Positions 53,689 through 63,000 of a DNA stretch of 64,000 nt are shown here, piece by piece. The stretch spans positions 31,542 through 95,541 of the forward strand of contig CAZBKZ010000006.1 of NCBI GenBank assembly GCA_964492615.1, read 5' to 3'. Source of the DNA: JAABTH01 sp964492615 (lineage in GTDB: Bacteria; Bacillota; Dethiobacteria; DTU022). The position numbers and the translations under genes were made by a program. Every line of letters begins with the position of its first letter. The first letter of the stretch is position 1. The notes under the pieces were generated by a model, which was given only the letters and a program-made list of their open reading frames with translations, had not been told where the DNA came from and did no database searches.

Positions 53689-54558
53689 CTAACCAAGAAT
53701 CTTTTTAACCATCTCCGGCAGCTCAGTAGGCAAACCGGCAACTTTTACTCCGGCGGTATTGAGGGCAGCAGCTTTACTCTCGAAAGTACCGCGTCCTCTT
53801 TCAATAATAGCTCCCGCATGTCCCATTCTTTTGCCAGGAGGCGCACTGCGTCCGGCCAGGTAGGCAACCACCGGCTTAGTCATCGATGATGAGATAAATG
53901 CGGCCGCTTCTTCCTCTGCACTTCCGCCAATTTCACCGACCAGGACAACTGCCCTTGTTTCTTCATCCTTTTCAAATCTCTTTAAAACATCGATAAAATT
54001 TAAACCAACAACCCTGTCACCGCCCAGACCGACCACAGTTGACGTTCCTATATTGTTCTCGGTTAAATGGCCGACAATCTCGTAGCAGAGGGTCCCGCTG
54101 CGCGAGACAACTCCTACCGGGCCGGGCACAAAATAGCGGTTTGGCATAATTCCAATCTTGCAGGCACCGGAGGAAACCAGGCCAAAAGTGTTGGGCCCAA
54201 CAACTACAGCACCCATTTTACGGGCAAATTCCATGATATCCATTGCGTCATGCAGGGGAATATGTTCAGTTATCAAAACCAATAATTTAATACCACCAGA
54301 GAGAGCTTCATAAGCGGCATCTTTGGCAAAGGGGGCCGGGATAAATAAAATGCTGGCTTCGGCTGCCTCCTTATCCATCGCCTCGCAAACCGTATTATAA
54401 ACTGGAACCCCTTCAACATTCTGACCGCCCTTACCGGGCGAAACCCCGCCTACTATATTTGTCCCATATTCAAGCATCTGGGCTGTATGAAAAGAACCCT
54501 GCCTGCCGGTTATACCCTGGACAAGCACCCTGGTTTGCCTGTTGATAAAAATTGACAT
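53689..54558 (-). CDS. sucD: Succinate-CoA ligase, alpha subunit
   Basis: Forms succinyl-CoA or makes nucleotide triphosphate from it. The 289 residues contain the CoA-binding segment GITGRQGSFH (about 15-24), VGPNTFG, and the phosphorylated His in GHAGAI (about 245-250). ATG follows AAAGGGG. It joins sucC to close the methylmalonyl branch to succinate. Confidence 0.96.
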   Translation of the reverse strand: MSIFINRQTRVLVQGITGRQGSFHTAQMLEYGTNIVGGVSPGKGGQNVEGVPVYNTVCEAMDKEAAEASILFIPAPFAKDAAYEALSGGIKLLVLITEHIPLHDAMDIMEFARKMGAVVVGPNTFGLVSSGACKIGIMPNRYFVPGPVGVVSRSGTLCYEIVGHLTENNIGTSTVVGLGGDRVVGLNFIDVLKRFEKDEETRAVVLVGEIGGSAEEEAAAFISSSMTKPVVAYLAGRSAPPGKRMGHAGAIIERGRGTFESKAAALNTAGVKVAGLPTELPEMVKKILG

Positions 54559-54592
54559 TCAACTCTACCCCTTTCTTTTACAGTCGAAGCAA

Positions 54593-55705
54593 TCAGGAAA
54601 CAGCCTTAGCAAGTTCAACCGCGTGACTGACAGCTTCGTCCATGGTGTTGTAAGCTTTAATTCCAACTTTCTCCAGGATAGCTCTTCCTTCCGCTTCATT
54701 TGTGCCAACCAGGCGGAAAGAGACGGGCAGGTCTATCCCCTTACTTTCCTTAACCCGGACAAAACCTTCTGCCACCGTATCACAGCGGGTTATTCCACCA
54801 AAAATGTTAATCAGCAAAACCTTTGGATCAGTCCCCAGCAGAAGGTCAAGGGCCTGTGCTGTTTTTTCAGCATCTGCTCCCCCTCCAAAATCAAGGAAGT
54901 TGGCAGCAGCGCCCCCGTAATGCTGGACCATATCAAGTGTTGCCATCGTTATACCGGCCCCGTTTGCCATTACTGCAATATTTCCATCCAGCTCAACATA
55001 AGCAATGCCAAGTTCTTCTGCTTGCAACTCCAGGTCGGTTTTTTCCTTAACCCTGGGAATCTGGGGATGCCTGTAGAGTGCATCGTCGTCTATGGTTACC
55101 TTGGCATCAGCGGCAACCAAACCTTTTGGTGTTAAAGCCAGCGGGTTGATTTCGGCCAGTTCAGTATCAAGCTCCCTGAACATTTTATAAAGTTTTGGTA
55201 GTAGTGCAATCATTTCTTTCTGCAGGTTACCACTGATCCCCATCCTGCGGCATATCTCCCTGGTCATGTAATCCTGCAGGCCAATGGAAACATCTACCGG
55301 ATATTTAATCATCCTTTCTTCCGCTACCTCTTCCACATCCATACCGCCATCGAGAGAAGCAAGAACTACCGGACAGCGCAGGGCGCCATCGACCGTGATA
55401 GCCAGGTAAAGTTCCTGTTCAATCTGCAGTTTTTCTTCCACCAGCAGCTTTTCAACAACCAGGCCGTTCAGGGTCATGTTTAAGATTTTATCCGCCTCAG
55501 CCCTGGCCTGAACAGGATCGGAAGCAAAGGCTATCCCTCCCGCCTTGCCTCTCTTGCCGCTTAAAACCTGCGATTTAATAACCACGTCACCCATTTCGCG
55601 GGACGCTTCAGCAGCATGCTCAGCATCCTCAATAATTTTGCTGCGTGGTACAGGTATGTCGTAACGTAAAAATAGCTTCTTCCCAAGATACTCAAACAGT
55701 TTCAA
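54593..55705 (-). CDS. sucC: Succinate-CoA ligase, beta subunit
   Basis: The ATP-grasp half of succinate-CoA ligase, 370 residues. KLFEYLGKKLF opens the protein, the nucleotide-binding VIKSQVLSGKRGKAGGI lies at about 42-58, NPLAL near 200, and NIFGGITRCD (about 302-311) forms the site shared with SucD. TTG start behind GGGGG. It begins 25 bases after the upstream regulator gene, so the regulator is probably on the same transcript. Confidence 0.95.
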   Translation of the reverse strand: MKLFEYLGKKLFLRYDIPVPRSKIIEDAEHAAEASREMGDVVIKSQVLSGKRGKAGGIAFASDPVQARAEADKILNMTLNGLVVEKLLVEEKLQIEQELYLAITVDGALRCPVVLASLDGGMDVEEVAEERMIKYPVDVSIGLQDYMTREICRRMGISGNLQKEMIALLPKLYKMFRELDTELAEINPLALTPKGLVAADAKVTIDDDALYRHPQIPRVKEKTDLELQAEELGIAYVELDGNIAVMANGAGITMATLDMVQHYGGAAANFLDFGGGADAEKTAQALDLLLGTDPKVLLINIFGGITRCDTVAEGFVRVKESKGIDLPVSFRLVGTNEAEGRAILEKVGIKAYNTMDEAVSHAVELAKAVS

Positions 55706-55730
55706 CTCAATACCCCCATTCCCGGTTTAA

Positions 55731-57419
55731 TTAGTTACTATATTTTTTAAGCTTGTTATAGAGCGTGGCCAGCGAAATATTTAAAGCCTGGGCAGCTCTT
55801 TTCTTTCCTTCCAGGGTTTCACCATACCTGGTTAAAGCCAGCTTGAGCATCATCTCTTCCATCTTATCCAGCGGTATAATCTGATCAAAAACGGGCTCCT
55901 CCTTAACTCCAAGCCGTCCTATATATGGAATTAAATGATGATATTCTATTACCTCACTCTCAGCAACCACCATTGACCTTTCCAAAACACTTTTTAACTC
56001 GCTGATATTGCCCGGCCACTCGTACTCAGACATCTCCTGCAGGGCACGCGCTGATATTTCTTTTATTTTTTTACCCAGCTTACGGTTAAGACGTTCAATC
56101 AGTGCATCAGCAAGCAGGGGTATATCGTCGACCCGCTTGCGCAGAGGAGGCAGGTCAACGGTAACCAGGCTGAGCTGCCGGTAGAGCTGTTCAGAAAAAT
56201 GACCCTGCATGCTGAGTTTAAGCAGTTTATCAGCCGCCGAAGCAATAATTCGCACATCTATTTCAATCTTCTCATCGCCGCCAATCCGGCTGAAAACTCC
56301 CTTTTCGAGTAATTTTAGAAGCTTGTTCTGCAGGAAAGGATTCAGTGAATTGAGCTCCTTGATAAACAGGGTGCTTCCTCCAGCGAGCTCTACTTTGCCG
56401 ATGCGGGTTCGCAGGACACCGGGCATGGCCCCTTTTTCACAACCAAAAAGTTCAATTTCCTGCAACGAATCGGGTACGGCGGCACAATCAAAGACAATTA
56501 ACGGTCTTTTTCTCCTGGCGCTGTGGTTATGGAGTGCCTGGGCAAAAAGTGCCTTGCCGGTCCCGTTTTCACCGCTTATTAATACCGCTGCCTCGCTACG
56601 GGCTGCCTTCTTTGCTTTTTCAACCGTGGCCCTGAATATTTTACTCTGGCCCGATAACGATTCAAAAGTGAACCGGCTCCCGGATATCTGATCTATCTGG
56701 GCATAAAGGTTATCAATAATCGCATTGCTGTGCTTCAGTTCATCCATTAGCTTTAAAATGTCACTGACCGGTTGAAAAACCACTACCGCACCCATCAATT
56801 CACCATCTACAATAATTGGTGAAGCATTGGAGATAACATCGGCATCTGACCCGCCTACATAAGTACGGTACCCGGTAATTGGCTTCTGCTGAATAAGTGA
56901 CTGAGCCAGGGCCCCGTGCGGAGAGACATCAAAGATACTGTGCCCCAACCGTTTGCTTTCAGGGATACCGGTAACCCTGGTAAAAGCTGGATTAACATAC
57001 CTGATTATGCCTTTATTGTTAACCACCTCTACTGCGTCCTGTACGGCACTGAGTATGGCTCTCAGCTCTCCCTGTAAGAGGCGGGTTTCCAGGAGCTGTT
57101 CGCGCGAGTTAATAATTGCTCCCAGCAGGGTGTGCGAAGCCATTTTTTCCAGTTTTATCCTGCTGCCCACATTTCTGGATAAATAATCTTCTATTTCCTT
57201 ATCGCCGGTAGCATCAACAAGGCTTTCAAGTTCGGACATGGCTATAATCTTATCTAGGTCGGAAGTTATGAAACAGTTCTTCTTTTCCGTTTCAGTAAGC
57301 CAATTGACCCTGCCATCCGGGCAGGCCAGGCCAATTAAATCAATTTCATCGCACTGCTGCAGCGTTCTGAATACTTCTGCACCGCGGTGTCCCTTGACAA
57401 CTAAGGCAGTTTTAATCAA
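55731..57419 (-). CDS. Sigma-54-type activator homologue with degenerate catalytic motifs (PAS-AAA-Fis)
   Basis: A 562-residue regulator. In order: an N-terminal domain without a clear family (about 1-105), PAS (about 115-220), AAA+ (about 252-470) and a Fis-type helix-turn-helix (about 525-560, RAAQALNISLATLYNKL). Two key AAA+ elements differ from the family. The sigma-54 contact loop reads GAMPGV instead of GAFTGA, and Walker B reads FIKEL instead of the usual Asp-Glu pair. Walker A is GENGTGKAL. It may therefore not activate sigma-54. Its PAS-containing build and position before a methylmalonyl cluster recall the Pelotomaculum mmc regulator. Start TTG; ribosome site GGGGG is distant. Confidence 0.88.
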   Translation of the reverse strand: MIKTALVVKGHRGAEVFRTLQQCDEIDLIGLACPDGRVNWLTETEKKNCFITSDLDKIIAMSELESLVDATGDKEIEDYLSRNVGSRIKLEKMASHTLLGAIINSREQLLETRLLQGELRAILSAVQDAVEVVNNKGIIRYVNPAFTRVTGIPESKRLGHSIFDVSPHGALAQSLIQQKPITGYRTYVGGSDADVISNASPIIVDGELMGAVVVFQPVSDILKLMDELKHSNAIIDNLYAQIDQISGSRFTFESLSGQSKIFRATVEKAKKAARSEAAVLISGENGTGKALFAQALHNHSARRKRPLIVFDCAAVPDSLQEIELFGCEKGAMPGVLRTRIGKVELAGGSTLFIKELNSLNPFLQNKLLKLLEKGVFSRIGGDEKIEIDVRIIASAADKLLKLSMQGHFSEQLYRQLSLVTVDLPPLRKRVDDIPLLADALIERLNRKLGKKIKEISARALQEMSEYEWPGNISELKSVLERSMVVAESEVIEYHHLIPYIGRLGVKEEPVFDQIIPLDKMEEMMLKLALTRYGETLEGKKRAAQALNISLATLYNKLKKYSN

Positions 57420-57561
57420 GAGGTTAATACACCCCCTTCTCCACCTTAGAATATTCGTAAATATTAGAAGAATTCCTGCCTGAAGATAGAGCTTTTTATC
57501 GAAAGAGTTAAGTTTTCTCTTATAATTTTAGGAATTTAGTAGTTTATAAATATAAAGGGCC

Positions 57562-57583
57562 TTTATTCAAGCCTTTGAATAAA
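57562..57583 (-). other. Short inverted repeat upstream of the regulator
   Basis: TTTATTCAA pairs with TTGAATAAA around GCCT. On the minus strand it follows the 114-residue membrane protein gene by about 40 bases and could be its weak terminator or an operator for the methylmalonyl operon. Confidence 0.35.
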
Positions 57584-57619
57584 AACCCCAATCGAAAAAG
57601 ACGGTTAACCTGGAGCTGC

Positions 57620-57964
57620 TTAAATTAACTTTCCGGCGCTTTTGTACCTGTAGGTGACTAATTCAATTATTACACCGTAAACTATACCAGCTATAAAACC
57701 TACAGGATCACCAAAGCCGATGGCGCTGTAGAAAGCAAAGGATACCAGGAGGCCGATAATTGCTCCGCGCAGCAGCAATGTGGACAAAGCATGGCTGCTG
57801 TCAAGCAGGCCAATTACCAGGCCCATCAGAAGACGGTTATACCAGAAAGCAAAAAGATAAACAAACCCCAGACCACCACCGGAACGGATCAGGGCGCCTA
57901 TTATACAGACTACACCGAGAACAGCCCCGGTAATCAGCGAAACTTTTAACCTGTCTGTCAACAT
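57620..57964 (-). CDS. Four-helix membrane protein, unknown function
   Basis: A 114-residue protein with four predicted helices (about 8-27, 36-53, 60-80 and 85-105) and glycine-rich turns such as SGGGLGF. ATG at 57964 is behind GGAG; the GTG three codons earlier is too close to that site. Gene families of this shape occur in Firmicutes and archaea, but I do not recognise this one. It follows the DUF362 gene by 31 bases and is probably co-transcribed. Confidence 0.65.
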   Translation of the reverse strand: MLTDRLKVSLITGAVLGVVCIIGALIRSGGGLGFVYLFAFWYNRLLMGLVIGLLDSSHALSTLLLRGAIIGLLVSFAFYSAIGFGDPVGFIAGIVYGVIIELVTYRYKSAGKLI

Positions 57965-57995
57965 TTCGCACACACTCCTGTTTTTAAAAATTTAT

Positions 57996-59129
57996 TTAAC
58001 CAACAATTTTACCCAGTTTCATCCATACCTTCTTCAAAACATAATTACGGCTGCCCATCTTTAAATACTCACCATGCCTGAGTATGTGCGCGCTATCCCT
58101 GTCATGAACAGCCCTGAACTTATCATCGCCCGCACCAGCCTTTCCCCCCAGCACTGAATTCTCTATAACTGGCGCCCGGGTGACCAGGTCTACGGAAGCC
58201 TGATCGATTGCCACAGGGTCAGTGGAGGCCATTATGCCGAGATCGGAAACTATCGGCACATCATTCCAGGAAGCACAGTCGCAATCAGGTGATACATTCA
58301 TAATGAAATTAATAAAACCACTTTTACCCTTTTTCTCTTTCAATACTCCCCAGGCATATTCAGCAGTTCGCTCCTGGAGATCTGCTTCGCTGGTTTCCCA
58401 GTTAACGGGAATAGCGCTGACGGGGCAAAATGCCACACACTCCCCGCAACCGATGCAGCGTTCTTCGTGAATAAATGCTTTTTTGTTCTTCTTCCTGCTA
58501 ATAGCTTCTTCAGGGCAGCGCTTTATGCACACTCCACAGGCCGTGCACATCTCTTCATCCACTGTTGGTACCATACCCGAGTGCATCGCCTGTTTTCCGG
58601 CCGGGCAACCACAACCCATCCCCAGGTTCTTCAGGGTTCCGCCAAAGCCAAACAGTTCGTGCCCTTTAACATGGCTGACAGAAATAATAGCATCCGCATA
58701 ATGAATGGCGCTGCTTATTTTCACCTGGTCAAAATGTTTTCCATTGACCTCTACATTTACGTAATCAGCGCCGCTTAAACCATCGGCAATAATCACCGGT
58801 GCTCCCACGGTAGCATATGAAAAGCCATTCTTTAAAGCAGTCTCCAGGTGATCAACAGCATTGTGCCGCACCCCGCTGTAGAGGGTGTTGGCATCGGTTA
58901 AAAACGGTTTACCACCTTTACTCTTAACCGCTTCGACGATCACCCTGACCAGGGGTGGTGGAATAAAAGCAATATTGCCCTCCTCGCCAAAATGAAGCTT
59001 GATAGCAACCTTATCCCCTTTTTCTACCATATCGAAAACGGCGCTTTTCCTCGCGACACCAACAGTCTTGTCCAGCAGGTTACGCTTGCTGTTTGCCGTC
59101 ATATCAGTAAAATATACATCGCTGTTCAT
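57996..59129 (-). CDS. DUF362 protein with 2[4Fe-4S] ferredoxin domain
   Basis: A 377-residue iron-sulfur protein. The DUF362 region is interrupted at about 180-235 by two cluster-binding motifs, CTACGVCIKRCP and CIGCGECVAFCP. Further Cys lie in GMGCGCPAG and SPDCDC. ATG at 59129, behind GGGGAT, is preferred over the first Met ten codons upstream. DUF362 proteins are widespread in anaerobes and are presumed electron carriers or regulators; the partner is unknown. Confidence 0.9.
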   Translation of the reverse strand: MNSDVYFTDMTANSKRNLLDKTVGVARKSAVFDMVEKGDKVAIKLHFGEEGNIAFIPPPLVRVIVEAVKSKGGKPFLTDANTLYSGVRHNAVDHLETALKNGFSYATVGAPVIIADGLSGADYVNVEVNGKHFDQVKISSAIHYADAIISVSHVKGHELFGFGGTLKNLGMGCGCPAGKQAMHSGMVPTVDEEMCTACGVCIKRCPEEAISRKKNKKAFIHEERCIGCGECVAFCPVSAIPVNWETSEADLQERTAEYAWGVLKEKKGKSGFINFIMNVSPDCDCASWNDVPIVSDLGIMASTDPVAIDQASVDLVTRAPVIENSVLGGKAGAGDDKFRAVHDRDSAHILRHGEYLKMGSRNYVLKKVWMKLGKIVG

Positions 59130-59225
59130 CTGATCCCCGCTTTCTGCAGATAAGACCATTTATCATCTGGTAACAATATGAAGCGAATTAAAGTCAATGA
59201 CTATTTACTAACAAATACATCTTTC

Positions 59226-59777
59226 TTAAAGAATAAGCTCATCAATTTCCTTCCTGGTGTTTGGCCTTTCACGTCCTTTATTAAAATCACTGAGCTGATC
59301 AATATTGCCGTAATAACCAATTGCTATTACTGCAATTATGTCATAATGATCGGCAATCTTAAAAGTTTCGCGAGCTTTCTCCACGCTAAAACCACCCATA
59401 CCGTGGGTGATTAACCCACGCCTCTGGGCCTCAAGGGAAAGATAACCCCAGGCTGTTCCGGAATCGAAACAATTCCAGCGATTATTTTTTCCACTTTTGA
59501 GGAATGTTTTCTCCGCTGCAACCAGAATTAAAACCGGTGCCCGGTTAGCCCATTCCTGGTTGCCTTCATTGAGCACTGCCCTCATTTTAGCCAGCTTCTC
59601 CTCATCATTGGCTATTACGAACCGCCAGGGCTGCTCGTTGCTGCATGAAGGAGCATACCTGGCTGCTTCCAGAAGGGCCATCAGGTCTTCTGCGGAAACT
59701 GCCTGATCGCTGAAGGCTCTTGGTGACCACCGTTCCCTTATCTCTTTCATAATTTCATAATTAAATTTTCTCTCCAT
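59226..59777 (-). CDS. Nitroreductase-family flavoprotein
   Basis: A 183-residue FMN-dependent NAD(P)H oxidoreductase. RWSPRAFSDQAV (about 14-25), YAPSCSNEQPWRFVI (about 41-55) and GMGGF near 126 match the family. The substrate cannot be inferred. ATG at 59777 lies behind AGGGAGG; a TTG two codons earlier overlaps the spacing. It is 96 bases upstream of the DUF362 gene on the same strand. Confidence 0.9.
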   Translation of the reverse strand: MERKFNYEIMKEIRERWSPRAFSDQAVSAEDLMALLEAARYAPSCSNEQPWRFVIANDEEKLAKMRAVLNEGNQEWANRAPVLILVAAEKTFLKSGKNNRWNCFDSGTAWGYLSLEAQRRGLITHGMGGFSVEKARETFKIADHYDIIAVIAIGYYGNIDQLSDFNKGRERPNTRKEIDELIL

Positions 59778-59913
59778 CTGCAAAACCTCCCTGCAACGGT
59801 TCTATTACAATAAAGATAACATAACCTGCGATAAATAAAAAATTACTTAAAAGGGAATCTTATTATACCATGCTTTCCGGGGCAGCAATTAAAGAAATGT
59901 TGAAGTAGCTAAA

Positions 59914-59948
59914 GGCCGGGCGCTTTCCTGTTTTAAAGGTGCCCGGCC
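59914..59948 (-). terminator. Terminator after the giant repeat protein
   Basis: GGCCGGGC...CTTT pairs with AAAG...GCCCGGCC with one small bulge; on the minus strand TTTAGCTAC follows. It lies about 100 bases beyond the stop of the repeat-protein gene. The remaining sequence 59778-60050 shows no gene. Confidence 0.68.
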
Positions 59949-60050
59949 GTTAATTCATTCCTGCTGTGACGTTGACATGTAGTATTAATCGTAATAAATG
60001 AAGAAACATTCGATTAGTAAGCGTACATTACCAGCTCCGTATCAATCAAT

Positions 60051-63000
60051 TCAATCGAAAGGTCTGAAAACTGCAAATGTCCCTGACAGGCTGTCTACTT
60101 TCGCTTCAGCGTAGTACTGCCCGGTTTCAGGGTCATATTCAATAGTTGTCTGCAGTTCAATCCAGGTGCCTGTAAGTTGATCATACATGCAAAGGACAGC
60201 TTCTTCCCCTTCAAACAGTTCATAAGGATTAAAATACAGTTTTATAGAAACCATCTGGCCATCCCTTAGTACCGCAGACTGTCCGGGTATAACCTGGTAA
60301 ACCTCACTGATAATTTTACTACGCTGCAGAGCACTGCCCAGGAAGCTTAACTCAAAGAAGGTTAATTTCTTAATTGTTATTTCCTGGTTACCGGTCAGGG
60401 CATCCGGAGGGATAGATATGCTTATATTCCTGAAACTTACCTGTCCCCCGATACTACTGGTTACAGATTGGCTGTGAATATTTTGCAGGGGCATCGGCCA
60501 GGGCCAATCAAAATAGTAATAATCATATGTGTAATCAGTATCTTTTTTGTCCGGCTGAATAAAATGCCATTTTTCAATGTCATTGTATGGAGCTTCATAT
60601 TTTGATAAGTAGGCAATAATTGCAGTATCATAGCCGGTTCCGCCAATCAGAACATTATAACCGCCGGTTGTTACCAAAATATCGTCTCCTCCGCGACCGT
60701 CCAGGATATTATAACCCGGGCCGCCTGTCAGCCTGTTGTTCTTATCATCACCGATCAGGTGATTACTGCCTTTTCCGCCGTTCACATTTTCTACACTGCT
60801 TACTCCTGAGCTAATCCTGTCGGCAAGGGTAGCCTCCAGGTTGACCACCAGGTTATTACGGTATGCGGAATAGTCGAGAAGGTCAATCCCGCTGCGCCCA
60901 TCAACACTGCCGGTGAGCCGCGATCCGCTGTTAATTTCAAAACTGTCTGCCGCGGCGCCACCAATGACGTTTTCAACCGATGTAAAGTTTAGTGTTGCGC
61001 CTTTTGCCTGGTAAACCCCGCTGTCATTGCCAACCTGCCAGCGTGCACTGCTGTTTATTCCCGAAATAGAGTCTACCGCGCGTGATCCATAAATTGAGCT
61101 GACATTTTTAAAACCATCCCTGATAGAAGCTTCGCCACCATTAAACCCAATCAGGTTACCTGCAGCAGTCAGGTAAAAATTCCTGGTGGTCGTGTAATCA
61201 GTATAATCGAGGCGGTTTGAACCCCTGCCGCCGTCTATTAAGCCGTTTAATACAGCACCGTCAGTAAAAATGAAACGGTCGTTTCCATTACTGCCAAAAA
61301 GGTTCGCCTCCTGGCTGCCGTAAACAATAAATGTGTCATTGCCGGTTCCACCGATTAAATTTTCAAAAGAAGCCAGGAACAGCTCTTTTCCACTGCCAGA
61401 ATAGCTTGTTGCATAATCGGGATTGCCTGTCCCGCCTACTATGAATAGCCCCGCAGTATTGATTCCCCTGATGCTATCAGCGGATAAACCTCCGACCATT
61501 CGATTAATATTGCGGAATCCGGCCGAAAGATTGGTTGCATAACCATTAAACCCGGCAGATGATGCAGTCCCGGTTAAGAATACTTCAACTGCTATTGTAA
61601 AGGACCTCCAGTCAACCAGGTTACTGCCAGTTCCTCCATCAAGCAATCCTGAATAAGATACCCCATTCGCAAATTTAAAACTGTCGTCACCTTCACCACC
61701 ATACAGGTTGATGCGATGATCGCTTTCCAACAGGAAAACATCATCACCCGAACCGCCGATGATTACTGCAATACCGTGAATTAATGCTTCCAGTGACCTG
61801 CCCGCTGAAGTAACATTAACTAGATCGGAATTAATTGTAAATTCAATGTCGCCAGTTATAAGGCTGAAATCAAGCTTATCGTTACCTCCACCGGAGTGAA
61901 TAACAATTATCTGCCAGTCATTATCAATAATAAAAGTGTCATTTCCGCTTCCACCGAATAGTTCATTATTACCGGAACCGCCGGAAATTATATTGCTGCC
62001 GCCAACCCCGTATATTAGATCATCCCCGGCGCCGCCATGGATGGTGTTTGCTTTGCCGTTTCCGGTTAGTTCATCGTTACCCGGCGACCCGATAATATTG
62101 CTGATATTACGGACTTTTCCAGGTTCATCGCTACCGATATTCTTAGCCTCTCCTGTAGTCAGGTTAACAATTACTCCTGCATCGCCGATTACCGCGTAAT
62201 GCTCATAGCTTAAAGTGTTACTTCCGCCACCGCCATCAACCAGGCCCGAGAGGATACCATCAGCATAGATCTCAAATGTATCGTTCCCGCTGCCGCCTTT
62301 CAGGTTCTCAACTGCCTGAAAGGCAATCTCAACGGGCAATCCGTCAACCGTCCAGGCAACTATACCGCTGTCTGCACCGTTGACAATAAAACGGGTATTC
62401 AGGTTAGGCCCGACAATAGTATCGGAATGAGCACTGCCAATTAGCTGCTCAACACCGGTAAAACCACCCAGACCGGTCGCGCTCATCCGGGCCAGGTCAA
62501 AGATCACCGCTGCCCCGTAACTGCTGTAATCAAGAATATCAGCACCACCGGCTCCGTCAATCAGGCCTGTGTAAATCACTCCGCCTATCAGCTTAAAGGC
62601 GTCGTCTCCTGCGCCGCCAATCAACCTGGCTATAGAATTCAAGCCGTATCCAGAGGTGAAGTTAACTGTAACCCCGGTAATGGTAATCCCTGTATTGCTT
62701 AGTATTATTTCAAGGTCACCGGGCAGCAGTGAAAGATCAAGGCTGTTACTGCCCCGGCCGGGATTAATCAGATAAGTGCCTCCATCGACCAGGGCAAAAT
62801 TGTTATTGCCGTTAGCGCCGGTCAGGGTATTTTCAGAGGCCGACCCGGTTATGTTCTGCACTCCGATTACTGAACCGGCAGCACCACTTCTCACTGCTGT
62901 GGCAGAACCGGCAGTGAGGTTAACCACAATATTATCACCGTAATCACTGTAATCAAGCCAGTTTGAACCGCTACCACCGTTAACAGTGCCGGTCAGTTCT

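Noticed and set aside
57420..57619. Sigma-54 (-24/-12) promoter for the methylmalonyl operon
   Set aside because: No GG-N10-GC pattern of adequate quality was found on the minus strand.
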